The notes: generated from the sequence alone by a model not told the origin. A DNA stretch of 64,000 bases from Cyanidiococcus yangmingshanensis (GCA_013995675.1 VWRR01000010.1:434001-498000), one strand, 5' to 3'; counted from the first letter of the stretch, positions 1 to 11,846 are shown. Numbers and translations are program-made.

Positions 1-460
1 AGGCGCTCAGCGAATCCGGTGGTGAAGTTGTGGATCCGATAGAGCGTGTTCTATGTGCCTTCGAAGATCGCACCGGTCGACGGTTGCTCTATGCACCGCA
101 CTATTCTTGATGAACCGCTTTGCGCGGTCCTAAAATTGTTTAGGATATCACCAGCGCCCGTGGTCCATATTTCATGTCAGGAATCATTGATGAGGGGCAA
201 CCTATGCAGTCTCTTCCAATCGACAAGGCATATCATGCCATCGCAAACAGACCACTTTTCCCTGGTTCTGGGTCAGTTGCATCTGGGGGGTCGTGTGGTT
301 CAGTCGTGACTGAGACGCTTCGGAGCGTCGCTGACGAGTATCAGTTCTGCGTCAGCCCAGATTTGCTGCGTTTCGGCGTCCCAACTGGTGCCAGTATGGA
401 AGGCAATCACTTGAGCTTGCAGGGGGGATAACGGCCGTTTTCGAAACTGGCCTTTGTGTT
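1..460. other. Left edge, no supported gene
   Basis: I see no convincing coding region here. The short plus-strand open frames have no recognisable domain. The minus strand from about 560 down to 463 reads like the end of the small gene described next, in a different frame. Confidence 0.4.
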
Positions 461-500
461 CATGGTGCACCTGGTATGGCCCACTGGGCGAAAAGCTCGG

Positions 501-818
501 CTATGGCTCTGCTGAAGCTCTGGGCAAGTTCAGTCCTACGCTGCCTGGCGTTTCAGAATCCTTGGGTAGAATGGAGCCTTTCAACAGCGGAGTCACCGAG
601 CCGGAACCCTCCAAATAGATTTCGCGGTCCAAGATCACGGTGGACACCCTGCCGATGATCGCGCATCGCAGCGACTTGAAAGGTAGCATGGACAGTGTAC
701 GAGCGCAGCCGAGCAGATCGAGGTCCTCTGTCACTGTGCCCCGCAACGTTTCGAGGCTGAGCTGGCGACGCTCGTATCGGAGCTTGAACCAGTAGCCATC
801 ACACAGACAGACATTCAT
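501..818 (-). CDS. Small unrecognised protein, C-terminus uncertain
   Basis: This 105-residue frame begins with ATG at 818 and lies downstream of TAF6 on the same strand. I do not recognise it. The composition looks coding, with regular alternation of hydrophobic and charged residues and a central stretch (CAIIGRVSTVILDREIYLEG) that would form beta strands. After about position 560 another minus-strand frame, ending with a stop near 463, also looks coding (it contains AIAELFAQWAIPGAP before the stop). The true C-terminus may therefore be in that frame, through a single-base indel. No signal peptide or membrane segment is visible. A small nuclear or RNA-associated beta protein would fit, but that is a guess. 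Confidence 0.4.
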   Translation of the reverse strand: MNVCLCDGYWFKLRYERRQLSLETLRGTVTEDLDLLGCARTLSMLPFKSLRCAIIGRVSTVILDREIYLEGSGSVTPLLKGSILPKDSETPGSVGLNLPRASAEP

Positions 819-1009
819 GGCGCTTCGGTTTCATTCAGAGCTCCTGCAAATATCCATTTTACTGAACGCATTCACGATGAGATGCTTTGATTTTGTCCAG
901 ACTCGTTGCCTCGGATTACAACGAAACACCGGAATGAATCCTATGCCTCTCGCTGAAACATGCTTGGCCAATGCAGCGTGCCCAATCGTTTTTTCCAAAG
1001 ACACGAATT

Positions 1010-2392
1010 CTAATAGGATTGGAGCATTGTTTGTGCATGTTTGCTCCCGAACTGTGTCGCCAGTGCGTCTGCATTCATATTTAACGCACCAGCCAGGGCT
1101 GCATAAACACGTCGCATATCTGACCATCTCGGTTCGAACGCCCATCTTCCATCAGGGGAGTCGTGAGGTGCATCACCGAGCTCGTCTTCGATTTGTTTTT
1201 CCCAACGCTCGATGAGCTGGGCCGCCACTGGAGCAACATGCGCTTGAACCAGAGCGGAGCCCAGAGCTCGGAATGCGACAAGTGCGCCGTACTGAGTTGT
1301 AAGAGGCTTGTGCTCATCCACGAGTGCAACACGCAAAGTCTCTGCAATTCGCGGAAGCAGATTCTCATACGCACCTCCATAGGTTTTGTGTATATCCGCG
1401 AGCAGTGCTGCTGCATATTCTCGCAAAGCCCAATGATCTTCATCGGCAGTTCGGCAAAGACATCGACCGACAATGCAGGTGAGCACTGACGGCATGAGCT
1501 GGTGCAGATACGGCTCCAATCCAATATGTCGATTTTCAAGTAGAGCGCGAGCGAGACGCATCGCTATTTGGAGCTGAGGCAAATCTCGAGTATGATTGGT
1601 GATATGATGAAAGAGGAAGGCAACAAAGTAGGGCACCAGTTGCTGCAGGCCAGGGTCTTTTGCAATCGAAGCGAGACAAGCAGTTCTTAGGGTCTCGTCC
1701 GTCTCGCCCGTCTCACCTGTTAATGCTTCAATCGCAAGCTCATAGTATAACTGAAGTTCACGCGAAAGGACGTGTCTAACACGGGGCCGGAAGGTTACGG
1801 AACTAGCTCCGGTGTTCTGCTCACCAGCAATATTCCCCTGTATATTCCCGTGAGCGCTCTCTCCAACAACGAGCTGAGCAGTCTGACTCGTCGCAAAGGA
1901 GGCACTGGAAGGGTTCTGTGGTATTTTTGGCTGAATGCCTTCAATGGCGAGCCAGTGCAGCGCGAGCGTCGTCTCCAGTGGTGCCCTGGGGAGCTCCCCA
2001 TCAAGGATGTCGCGCAGATCAAGCTCTTCGTCGCCAACAAAAAACAGGGTGTTGTTTCCAGCAGTACTGGACTCGCCTGGTACCGAATAGCTCACGAATG
2101 GCACTGATTCGTTGGAACTAAAGCCATATAGAGGTTCCAGATTTCGAAGTCGCATCGCTGCAGCAATGTCTGCTGTCTTGAGTCGACGCCGTTTGGAGTG
2201 CCGCATGAACTTACTAGCCTCCTGGATAACTTCTCGAATCCGATACTCTGCGTCCGTGGCCAGGTACGTGGCGACGTCCTCGCGAAGGCGTGAGATGCCC
2301 ACCATAGAGGCCACCACTTGAGCAGTGCCTGGCCGGACGCTCGACGGAGTCGCCGCCGTCGTCAGAGAACTCCCAGCCCCTAGTCCACTCAT
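1010..2392 (-). CDS. TAF6: TFIID subunit TAF6
   Basis: TAF6 is a TFIID subunit that pairs with TAF9 through a histone fold and helps recruit RNA polymerase II to promoters. The protein is 460 residues from the ATG at 2392. I chose this ATG because the frame upstream (to 2605) is low-complexity and not TAF6-like. Residues about 22-88 form the histone fold: a TAF6 N-terminal helix (VATYLATDAEYRIREVI), then KRRRLKTADIAAAMRLRNLEPLYGF, the typical loop 2/helix 3 region. Residues about 195-440 form the alpha-helical HEAT-repeat domain of TAF6, with LQLYYELAIEALTG near its start. Length is in the usual range for the family. The gene is one uninterrupted exon. Confidence 0.93.
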   Translation of the reverse strand: MSGLGAGSSLTTAATPSSVRPGTAQVVASMVGISRLREDVATYLATDAEYRIREVIQEASKFMRHSKRRRLKTADIAAAMRLRNLEPLYGFSSNESVPFVSYSVPGESSTAGNNTLFFVGDEELDLRDILDGELPRAPLETTLALHWLAIEGIQPKIPQNPSSASFATSQTAQLVVGESAHGNIQGNIAGEQNTGASSVTFRPRVRHVLSRELQLYYELAIEALTGETGETDETLRTACLASIAKDPGLQQLVPYFVAFLFHHITNHTRDLPQLQIAMRLARALLENRHIGLEPYLHQLMPSVLTCIVGRCLCRTADEDHWALREYAAALLADIHKTYGGAYENLLPRIAETLRVALVDEHKPLTTQYGALVAFRALGSALVQAHVAPVAAQLIERWEKQIEDELGDAPHDSPDGRWAFEPRWSDMRRVYAALAGALNMNADALATQFGSKHAQTMLQSY

Positions 2393-3645
2393 CAACCAAA
2401 AAGACAACTTTTGTTCGTCACTGGGTTCTGAACAGGACACTCCAACGGAAACTAAAGTCTGCTTGAGCACAACCCAAGATAACTTTTTCGCGTTCGACAA
2501 CGAGAGATAGCTCGATTTCGCGTTTCGATCATCGCGATTGTTGCGATACCTGAACAATTGCCATGGCCCGTGATCGTCGTCTGACGCAGACCATGAGTGA
2601 AACACAGCCTTGGAAAGCGGGATGAAGCGATCCTCTCGAGCGCACCTTGAATACCGGAAGTGCGCCTATGCAAGTCTGGCGTACAAGCTATTGTTGCCGG
2701 CGGAAGACATACCGTGGGAGAGGCATCAGCGCTTACATTCAGCGTCGGGAATCTCCGGCGTGGCCGTAAACTCCCTGTTCATATGAGGTGCAGATTGGAA
2801 GCACTGGTCGTTTAGTAGCCGCGGACGAGATATCTGCATCCACTCTGCGCAATCTAGTGCCGTGCGTAGCCCGATGGTCAAGCTGTGCCCCATGACATCA
2901 CCCAGTGATGCAGCATGCATGATCATCTACACGTATTCCAGCGCCATTCATAGAACGGAAGGAGCGGCACCTACCCTATCGATGGTGACGAGGCAACCGT
3001 GTCGCTCGGATCGATCGTCTGTGAATGGCGTCCGGGAACTCGGTCCTGATCTGCGCCATGATGCAATCGCGTGCCGATCATGCATCCTGAAATCGCGTGC
3101 CGATCGAACGACTGTGAGACACTGACGTGACCGTGACATGAGCGACCCTGCCAATTTTGGTGCGCGAGACGGAGATCGTTTTCCCTGACACGTGTCCTCG
3201 TGGAGTCGTCGAAATGCCTTGTCGCATCCGTGCGGGCTATCGATCGACTCGATACGCTTTCACGGCGTCTCCGTTGTGGCCATCAAATCGGACCCCAAGG
3301 GCACAAAGACTCGCACGAGCGCCGCACGCCTTGGAGAAAAGAACGTTTTCGTTCTGATTCAGGCTCTGTTCGTGGTTAAACGGGCCAGCACGCAACTCAA
3401 CGCAGTGGCGACGTGGCGTGGATAACAGTACATGTATATCGCTTCTCTATAAAGAAGAAGGACTAGTGTTTTGGCGAATAGCCTCACGATTTCCGGCAGA
3501 GAAGTGTGACTCGGCTAGTGGAAGTCTCAAGGACATCTACCTCGACTCTACGTTCTTCATCATTGGTTTAATTGTTCATCTTTGGTTTTGATTGCGTTCT
3601 GTGCATTGATTTTGCGTTGTTGTAAAGTGTCGCTTGGTGGCGGCT
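2393..3645. other. Intergenic region upstream of TAF6 and the zinc-finger gene
   Basis: This 1.25-kb spacer lies between two divergent genes and so should hold both promoters. No convincing coding frame is present. A TATA-like string (tctataaag) occurs near 3447, about 200 bases before the zinc-finger ATG. A 15-base direct repeat lies near 3065-3105. Confidence 0.5.
3065..3105. repeat. Short direct repeat pair
   Basis: The 15-mer aatcgcgtgccgatc occurs at 3065-3079 and again at 3091-3105, 26 bases apart, in the spacer between TAF6 and the zinc-finger gene. It could be a pair of protein-binding sites or a chance tandem remnant. Confidence 0.45.
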
Positions 3646-4977
3646 ATGAATAGAGGGATATTTGAGGATGTTGGCAGAACAGGGCCTGATCAGGCTAGAG
3701 AGGTTGCAGCCGAGGTCGAGACGTTCCAGGAGGTGCGCTCAGAGCACGATCTGCGTGTACACATAGCTGAACTGTTAGGAGATGCTGACCAGAACTTTTC
3801 GCGGCCAGGTCCTGAGCTGGCAGCGGAGGTCAAGAAAAGTATTCGAAGATTGCAGATGAGAGAGCTGACGGTATCGGTCGGCAATGGTGTCCAAGCCATT
3901 CATCGCGTCCTTGACGTGCCGACTGCACCGCTCTCAGCGCCGGCCTTTTACGCCTCGGATGTTTGGCCATCGACCTCTACGGTGTCCCGGCCATTGAGCC
4001 GCTGTATATCGGAAGAATCGGGTTCGATTGGTACAACCCAAGATAACTCGAGGATGGGATCACCAGTGCAAGATGTCGCGCCACAGAGTGCGCCATCTAC
4101 GAGTCGTGCCACCGAAGAATTGCTCGTTTCGGGTACGGAGCTCTTCGAGGTTGATCGAGACGAGTCCACGGGAAACGCGACCTCGAGTGTTTCGGAGTAT
4201 TCGCCGCTGAGCCGCATTCCTGTGACGCCACGTTCCGCACCAACCAGCAGCTGGCTGGGAAGAATTGACTCCGATGCGGCTCGTCTCATCACACTCGACC
4301 AAAGATATCAGTCGGGGAGCTCACTGCAGCCGAGGCGTAAGCGAAGATCAACCAACCTACCGCCCGGTGCGCAGAGGGGACAATTTGGCAAGCACGTGTG
4401 CCCATTCATTGGTTGCAGTCGGAGATTCACCCTGAGCGGTAATTTGGCTGTGCATATTCGGACTGTACACGAGAAGGAAAAGCCTTATGCTTGTCCGTAT
4501 CCGGGCTGTGGTCGACGATTTACGCAGAAAGGCAACGCGAACACTCACTACCGGACAGTGCATTTGCGCGAAGTGCGCTTCCGCTGTCCAGTCGTAGATT
4601 GTGGCCGGCGCTTTGCGCAGAAGGCGAACCTACTGTTTCATGCCCAGAGGCAACATGGTCTGGCAGAGCTCGACATGCTCATGATGGGTATGCATCCGTT
4701 TGCATCAGGGATACTGGACAGTCACCGCGTGACGCACCTCAGGGTGGTCTCTACACGCCGAAATCGGAGCCGGATGGGCTCTCGTCTGATACTATATTTC
4801 CGAACCCAGCCGGTGGCTGACGCGTTCAATACCCTTTTAGCCGAAACGCAAAGCATTCTGATCGCCATACTACGGACCAATAGCGTACATCTCTCCATTT
4901 GTACGATTCAGAAGGTACTGTGCGCCGTCTTGCGTTCTGACGCGAACCCACTTGGGTGCCCTTGGGCGTATCCCTGA
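3646..4977 (+). CDS. C2H2 zinc-finger protein, three fingers
   Basis: This is a probable DNA-binding regulator of 443 residues from the ATG at 3646. Residues 1-240 are low-complexity and rich in Ser, Thr and Arg. Residues about 250-338 hold three adjacent C2H2 fingers of the CX4C type with HX4H spacing: CPFIGCSRRF...HIRTVH, CPYPGCGRRF...HYRTVH and CPVVDCGRRF...HAQRQH. The CX4C spacing and the fairly conserved linkers resemble the YY1/TFIIIA-like class. The last 100 residues have no domain and run about 100 bases into the convergent gene on the other strand. An alternative plus frame ending at 4820 reads more like a natural tail (GGLYTPKSEPDGLSS). The C-terminus is therefore uncertain. The target genes are unknown. 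Confidence 0.8.
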   Translation: MNRGIFEDVGRTGPDQAREVAAEVETFQEVRSEHDLRVHIAELLGDADQNFSRPGPELAAEVKKSIRRLQMRELTVSVGNGVQAIHRVLDVPTAPLSAPAFYASDVWPSTSTVSRPLSRCISEESGSIGTTQDNSRMGSPVQDVAPQSAPSTSRATEELLVSGTELFEVDRDESTGNATSSVSEYSPLSRIPVTPRSAPTSSWLGRIDSDAARLITLDQRYQSGSSLQPRRKRRSTNLPPGAQRGQFGKHVCPFIGCSRRFTLSGNLAVHIRTVHEKEKPYACPYPGCGRRFTQKGNANTHYRTVHLREVRFRCPVVDCGRRFAQKANLLFHAQRQHGLAELDMLMMGMHPFASGILDSHRVTHLRVVSTRRNRSRMGSRLILYFRTQPVADAFNTLLAETQSILIAILRTNSVHLSICTIQKVLCAVLRSDANPLGCPWAYP

Positions 4978-5358
4978 AGGGAGCTTTGTGGAAGTCGCAT
5001 TCGCGAAAGTGGTCCGCTCTGTTGCACTGGTCTGGACGAGAATCTCGTCATTGCCGATTCCAGCGCTATGTTCAATGCCCCAGGACTCGCGACTGCACGC
5101 ACCGGAAGATACCATCTGATCTGCTCGAACCCTACTGGACAAGTCGCTGCGCGGAAACCTTTTCAGTGAGCCGTTCTGGGACCCAGTCGCGGCTGAAAAC
5201 ATTGCTAGAGACCGGCGCGATAAGATCGCGTTAGAGAGCGTGGAGGTTGCACGTCTCGAGGGCTCTGGCGTCACTGGTTCAATACATGCAGAGGGGGAAT
5301 TCGATTCGAGGAGCTCCCTCGCATGATGCTCCGCTGAGACGTGACCTCGATGTGCCAT
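4870..5358 (-). CDS. Unknown protein with WW-like C-terminal motif
   Basis: This 162-residue frame starts at ATG 5358. The N-terminal two thirds are Ser/Arg/Ala-rich and could be a targeting leader or a disordered region. The last 30 residues (PKWVRVRTQDGAQYLLNRTN) resemble the first strands of a WW-type fold, with W, a G-x-x-Y turn and N, but lack a clear second tryptophan. The 3' end overlaps the predicted tail of the convergent zinc-finger gene by about 108 bases. The downstream ends of these two genes need transcript support. Function is unknown. Confidence 0.45.
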   Translation of the reverse strand: MAHRGHVSAEHHARELLESNSPSACIEPVTPEPSRRATSTLSNAILSRRSLAMFSAATGSQNGSLKRFPRSDLSSRVRADQMVSSGACSRESWGIEHSAGIGNDEILVQTSATERTTFANATSTKLPSGIRPRAPKWVRVRTQDGAQYLLNRTNGEMYAIGP

Positions 5359-5362
5359 TGGA

Positions 5363-8300
5363 TCAGGGCTCGGCCGAAAGAGCGCCGAGTTGCGAATCTC
5401 GTCTGGTCGCCCAGAGGCTTGTCAGCCGCTGAGAGATAGAGGGACTCGTCGAGTTTGCTTGGTGGGCAGCCTCTCTTCGAGCCGGCTCGGGTTTCGTTTG
5501 CCCTCTTGCTCGGTATCGCCGTGCAAGATACCAAGTTAGCAAGATGATCAAGAGGCCAGCGAGAATGACCGCAATGATGGCGAAAACCGAAGCAGCGTCG
5601 GGACTGCAGACACGATACTGAGACACGACAACGCTTTCGAAGTAGGCCAATGTCGGACACGGTAGGCATTCCGTTGATCCAGTTCGATTCGCTGAATACG
5701 TGTTTGCGGGGCACTTGATACAGGACGTTGACGAGCTGTTAACGCTGATGTAGCCGTTCGGGCATGGTTGGCAGGCCGAGGCACCTGTCGAGTTGGAGTA
5801 AGTTCCGGGAAGACAAAACTCATACCATGTAGATCCTTCTGTGCTCACGTACGTACCTTTTCCGGCGGGCAGACATTTCGCTTGCGCTTCATCTGGATTA
5901 AAGGAACCTTTTGGGCATGGCACGCACTCAGAGGCACCGGCTTCCAGAACGGCAAAGTGCTGCGGCGTATGCGCATATGTTCCTGCCGGACAAGCACTGC
6001 AATTCACGGACCCAATTTCGGACGCATGGTGACCAATGCTGCATGCAGAGCACGAAGTGGATCCCATGTAGGATGCAAAGGTTCCTGGCATACAGGGGGT
6101 GCAGTTTGTTGCCCCAGAGTTATTCGAAAAGGAACCAGGGGCGCAATACTGGAATTGAGAAGCAGCAGAGACATTCACAAAAGTCCCTGGGCGTGCCAAG
6201 AGGCACGAACCACTGGCAACAAAAGGTGCAAAAGATCCTGCGGTGCAGGCAGCGCACTGCGTACTCCCGACAGGTGCATGCCATCCCGCTGGACACTCTC
6301 CACAAGTCGTAGCTGCACTCACGTTAGTGAAGGTTCCCGCTGGGCAGGCCTCACACTGCGCTGACCCATTTGTAGAAGCTCTGGTTCCTGCTTCGCAGGC
6401 GAGGCATGAAGATGCTCCAGACATATGCTGGTAGTAGCCTGGCTCACAGGGCGCACATGAACTCGAGCCGCTCAGGTTCGCAAAAAATCCGGGTGGGCAT
6501 TCTTCGCAACTTGCCTGACCTTTGGTGGCCGCAAAGGTGCCTTTTCGGCATGGCTTGCAAGTCACGGATCCACGCTGCTCACCATAATAGCCTTCTTCAC
6601 ATTGTATGCAAGATGAAGCACCGACATGATTCGTAAAACTGCCAATGGGGCAATTCAGACAAAATACAGAGCCCAGAACTGGTGCGTACTGGCCAGGTTG
6701 ACATGCAATGCATTCTTGGGATCCCTCCACAGGGCTAAACATGCCTAGAGCGCACGGCGTGCAGTTTGTCGCCCCTGATGTGTTGCTGTAGTAGCCAGCA
6801 GGGCATTTTTGGCACTCGCTTGATGCGTTGGCTGGAGCAAACCATCCAGCAGGGCATGCCGTGCACTTTGTAGAGCCGCTGCTTCCGGTAAAGCTGCCTG
6901 GAGGACATGGCGTGCACGTACGAGAGCCCTCACTCGCTGCATACGTTCCCACGGGGCACGCATCACATAGCGTGGAACTTTGGTTCGCTGCGTAGAAACC
7001 GGCTTGGCATGCCTGACATGTGAACGATCCGGGATTTTGAGCATACGTTCCCGGAGGACAAGATTTGCATTCAAGACTGCCCTCTTCGTCAGCATAAAAA
7101 CCGGCTTGGCAGACCTGACACGAAAGCGCACCTGGCCCCTGGGCATAGGAACCGCGTGCGCAGGGGCTACAATTGGAGGCACCCCCTAGGGGCTGATAGG
7201 TTCCTCCTAGACAAAGTGTACAATTTCCTGCAGGGGCGATCGCAGTAGCTTCCCGCAGGACAAGTCGCACAGAACGTGAAACCAGTGGACGCATTGGCAA
7301 AAGTCCCATTGAGACATGGCGTGCATTCAAGAGAAGCCACATAGGGAGCAATCGTACCAAGACTGCACGTCCTACAAGAGGTGCGGTTACCAGCCGATCC
7401 AGCTGGGCATATGCAAGAGGCGGTGTCGTATAGGGATCCAGTCGGTACTGGACAACTAAAATGGTTGCCCGAGAAATTCGCGCTAGTCACTGATGAAGGC
7501 AAGGACGGGACAGCGCCGCTGAAGTTATTGCTAGAAAAGTCGACACTGACGAGATTAGGAGGTAGCTCGGGAATAGTTCCCGAGAATTGATTGTGACTAA
7601 GCGAGAGCACGGCCAAATTCGATAGGTTAGAGAGCCGTGGCAGGGGGCCTCCCAGGGCGTTATGGGAAACTTCGAGAATGGATAAGTCTGCTAAGTCCCC
7701 GATATTAGGAGGTAACCTTCCAGAGAAATTGTTGTAACTGAGATCTAACGTGTTCAGGCTCGTGCAGTTTGTTATTGAGCTCGGGATTTTTCCGGAAAGA
7801 TCATTACTTCGGACGCTGAAATAATATAGCTTTTTCAGGGATCCGATATCTTGAGGCAAGAAACCGCTCAAAAGGTTTCCTGAGACATCCAAGATCTCCA
7901 GATCGGTGAGATTCTCTAAGCTCTGCGGTATGCTGCCATAGAAATCACAATGAGAGAGAGACAGTTCTGATAAGGCGTCTAATGTTCCGATCCAAGAAGG
8001 GAGGATTGACTTGATTCCTGGATTATATGCCAAATTGAGTTCTGAGAGCATCGTCAAGTTCTGCATTGCTTCGGGTAGCCCGGAGCACTTAAGACCCTGC
8101 AGCTCAAGATTGATCGAGACTACATTCTGAAAAGAATTGCAATCCAAGTGGTCCCAATAGTTACCTGAGGCACATGGGAACGTTTGGTTGCTCCAACAGT
8201 TTGTTGTGCACTCATTCGTCAAGAGCCATTCGGCTCCGTCACAATTATTGAACAATTCCAAAAGAATCTCTCTCTGGTCGTATTCCGTGATTCTTGTAAA

Positions 8301-8489
8301 AAAGCTAGGGGCTTTTTTAATCATGAGAAGCTCTTCGAATGCCCCGCCTTGATCCGCACTGGCCCATTTTGTGCTCACTCCCGCCAGGAGAAAAATTAAA
8401 AAATTCCAAAGGAGCAGTAAAGACCTCGAGTTCATCAAGAAGTTGAACATGGCTTCTTTGTGATGAGTAGAGAGCCCAAGTTGCTCCAT
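5363..8489 (-). CDS. LRR plus cysteine-rich-repeat type I membrane protein
   Basis: This is a very large surface-type protein read in two overlapping frames that together make about 1041 residues. From ATG 8489 (or 8450) it has a hydrophobic signal segment (NSRSLLLLWNFLIFLLAG). About nine plant-type leucine-rich repeats follow (LxxLxLxxNxxSGxIP, as in LSYNNFSGRLPPNIGDL). Then come some 16 ephrin-receptor/GCC2-GCC3-like repeats (CPAGTYA..GS..C..C). A transmembrane helix (FAIIAVILAGLLIILLTWYL) and a basic cytoplasmic tail complete it. Many N-x-S/T sites suggest glycosylation. The frame changes between about 7170 and 7360, most simply by one extra C in a CCCC run near 7235, with repeat spacing continuing smoothly across. 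No kinase follows, so it is receptor-like or adhesive rather than a receptor kinase. Confidence 0.8.
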
Positions 8490-11400
8490 ACATTCAGTTT
8501 CGTGAAAAGCTCAAGTCACATGATCTGATCAAGACTTTTTGCCACAAGACACGAGAGGTTCACGGAATCTAATGAAGGGGCGCGAATGAAAACTCGCTTG
8601 CGCCCCTCGGATCCACTCTCGGCGCTCAATTCGGAAATCTAATCACGAGATGCACCCGGCTTGGGTTTGGCTTGGCTTTATGGCTGATAATCTGTGGCCC
8701 GGATCGTTGCGATTCTTCAAAGATAGGATCTAACATCAATATCCCTCAGAACTTTCTTACAGAGAAGATGAAAACTAACTCTCTATCCATTTAACTCTCA
8801 GACTGTAGCACGCAAAGACCGCAAAATAACTTTGCAGGTCTTAACGCAGAACTGTCTTGACTGGTTTTCGCTGTTTTTCTCCACATATACCACTCTGTCG
8901 ATTTCCGAGGATATAAAAAATTGTCTGTTTTCGCCAGTTTGGTGATCTCGTTTTTTTGCAAATGACGATATAATCCATTCATGGTGGAGACCGCAGGAAT
9001 TTTCCGCGCAATGACCTAATTTTCCTCTATCCTTTCTTAAAATAGAAAAATCATGATTATTGGGACACTCTTTATGTCTCTTTTACTGAAGAACTGTGAT
9101 GTTAATACGTCTTTGCTTCCAGGGACTATTTCTCTTCTTTGCTCTGTCTGCGTCTTGTGAAGTTTCTCAGGGCTTGCGTTGCTAGAAAATATAATATTTG
9201 GCTGCATGGCCGCTCTAGTATAGTTATCCTTTTTAGGGAAAAAAGGCATGTGCAGTCAGAATTCTTTTTTATAGTCAGGATATCTGACGATCCTTTAAAT
9301 ATGCCGAGGAAGAACCTGCGATTGCAGCATGAACTTTTGGGTTTTGGAATCAGATTGTGAAGGCACACATTTGCCCTCTACATTCAGCTATGTGTACGCT
9401 TCTAGAACTTCAACTGCAAAATTGCGGCGAATAGCTTGTTTTCTACTCGCAGCAGTTTGTCAAAAGTTGATATATTTGTTTACTGTCTTGCAAAACGTAT
9501 GAGTCCCTCAAAGTATTCTTCATATCTTTCAAGGCGCGAGAAATAGCGCCCGAATGCACTATCTCGAGCTAGCAGCTGATGAGGATTCAGCTGGGCACTT
9601 CTCGAAATCATATCCTAAAATTTAGCAACAATGCCGGACTTTGGTTTTTTTCCTGAAATGATTGCCACTCAACCAGAGCTACGGATTCACTCAGAGCATG
9701 CGAGTCTTTACAACATTTGAGGATTTTCATCTCATATACACAATTTGCAAAGCGGAAACGCTGAGTTTCTATTCTGGACCTACTCGCCTTTGAAACTCTA
9801 TAAAAGAACTTTGCTTTGTTTCTGACTTCTTCGAGAACATGGTATCACCAAAATATTTAATTATAGAATTCGATAATTTCGATCGCCTTAATTGCGCCTT
9901 TCACTAAAAAATTATGTATCGGGCGCGAATAACTCGTCTCAATAGAAGAACAGACCGCGATCTCATAAATATTAAGATTTCATTCTAATGAAAAGCGCTT
10001 CAAATAGAGCGCGGAATCCAAGTGCAAAATTTTTTCGAAGGGGGTTTAAGTGCATGCTAATTTCGAGTTCTGATGTCTCGAGACTGGTTCTATTACAAGT
10101 CTAGGCCTCCATTTTCTTAAGTTATCTTTTTCATACGGGTTTATTCCAAATCGTGAAAGTTATCTATCGATACACATTAAATGCTTCTGGTAAGCTCAGC
10201 GCTTCCCCCAGACGAGGAAACATCACGATAAGAGTATTAGTGTGACGCAGTATTAGTGGTAAGGTTCAGATTTCCTACCTACCCAGGCCGCAGCTTCGCT
10301 AGAAGATTTTTCAGGTAAACATGAGGAATCTGGCCTGTTGCGAAAACTAATGATTTTTGAGTTTGCTTACCATGTATGCCTGTTACCAATTCACAAAGTC
10401 CGGTCTCTACCGTATTTTTATGTAGTCTTCGTAGATAAAAAATTCCTGAAAACCCCTTAAGTACTATTTATTCCAATTGGACCTGTGAATATCTTTTAGT
10501 CAATAAGCTGAGGATTTTTAAAATATTTTCGCTCTGAAAAAAAATTAGCATATTAGCTTATAGAGGAGCGTGATACGATAGATTTCCGAGCTTCCAGCAG
10601 CAATAGAACAGCTTTCCCCTCGGTTTAAGATCTAGAGATATATTATTTTTATGTTATACGGTTTGCGATCAATTGGATAACTTCACTTTTCGGTTACGAA
10701 ACGGAAACAAACGTTAAAGTAGACATAGTAACTTGCCAGCAGCGCGAATTCTCTGGTTCACTCAAAAGCTCAAGCTTGTTCTATGCTTCAGACGCAGACT
10801 TCCCCATTATCCTGTGCGTAGAAGTTCCTCTCGGATGGTGAGCTTCTATTCACCAGTTGAGCCTGACAAAAATTCTCGCATTATAATATTTCTTACAAAA
10901 ACTCGGTCCTTGCTTCGTTGCCCTTGTGGGTTATTAGACAAGAGTCCACTGTTCTATTCGCTGAATGCATGTCAACATAATCTGATTCAAGTAATTTTTT
11001 ACGACAGCTAATATTCATTCTCCAATCACCGAAATACTTTTCCCTTTTTGCGCCTCAAAAAAATGAAAAATAAACATCCTTTGTTTGAAGAGCTTTTGCA
11101 ATACAGATTGGTGCAAATTATGCGCTTCTATTCACTTTAGTGTTGTCCTTTTCTGAGAGCAAGGCGCTCTATGAAGATGCTTTAATCCATGAGATGAATT
11201 TCATAATACACATGAACTTTCAATTCTGAATTCTCCGAACAAAGTATCTCGTCATCGATGTGAATGAGATCGATGATAACTGCGCTTGATAAAAAATTGC
11301 TTCAAATCTTGTTGTCGCTCATGTGCGCTTGAATATATTACGATGTGGTTTCGAGATTGCAGCACCCTTCATTCCTTCAACGACTTCACTTCTGAGAAAT

Positions 11401-11846
11401 ATTTCTACTCAAAAAGTTTGCTGGCTCGCTATCCCGAAGGTAGGGAATCCGCTCGGATTAGGTCCTAGTAAGGTCCCTGGGTTTTGTATCGTCTAAAAAG
11501 AGATCTTATCCTTTAGAAAGGGCTCGCATATTTTGTCCTTTGATGAAATTCCTCTTTAATCTGTTGCTATCATTAAATCCAAACACAAAGATTCCTCAAA
11601 ATTCTTCTCATACAGACCAGGGGAATGAATTTTTTCTACACTGAAATCGATTGGAGTCGAGTTTGCAAGAATTCGATACGAATCTCGAAGCGGATCTCTC
11701 ACGTCGATTGTGGGCACCGAAGGGTTCATGAGCAGCGAGCCGAGCTCAAATCAACACAACTCGCGCCCATCTACCGTGCGCATTACACTCGAGGCTTGTA
11801 TGCCAAATTTTCGTACTTTCTTTTCGAAGTCTTCCCTTCGGCGCTT
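8490..11846. other. Long AT-rich region without recognised genes
   Basis: This stretch of about 3.4 kb between the LRR gene and HAP2 is clearly richer in A+T than the flanking kilobases. It holds only short frames (for example 9126-9368 minus, 10733-11011 plus), none with domains or good coding character. I see no tRNA, transposase or reverse transcriptase. The last part should contain the HAP2 promoter. Confidence 0.6.

Noticed and set aside
8740-8790. U6-like string (ttacagagaagatgaaaac)
   Set aside because: Only the first dozen bases resemble the U6 ACAGAGA region; the rest of the snRNA is absent.
10733-11011. 92-residue frame in the AT-rich island
   Set aside because: No ATG-led start, no domain, and composition follows the local AT bias.
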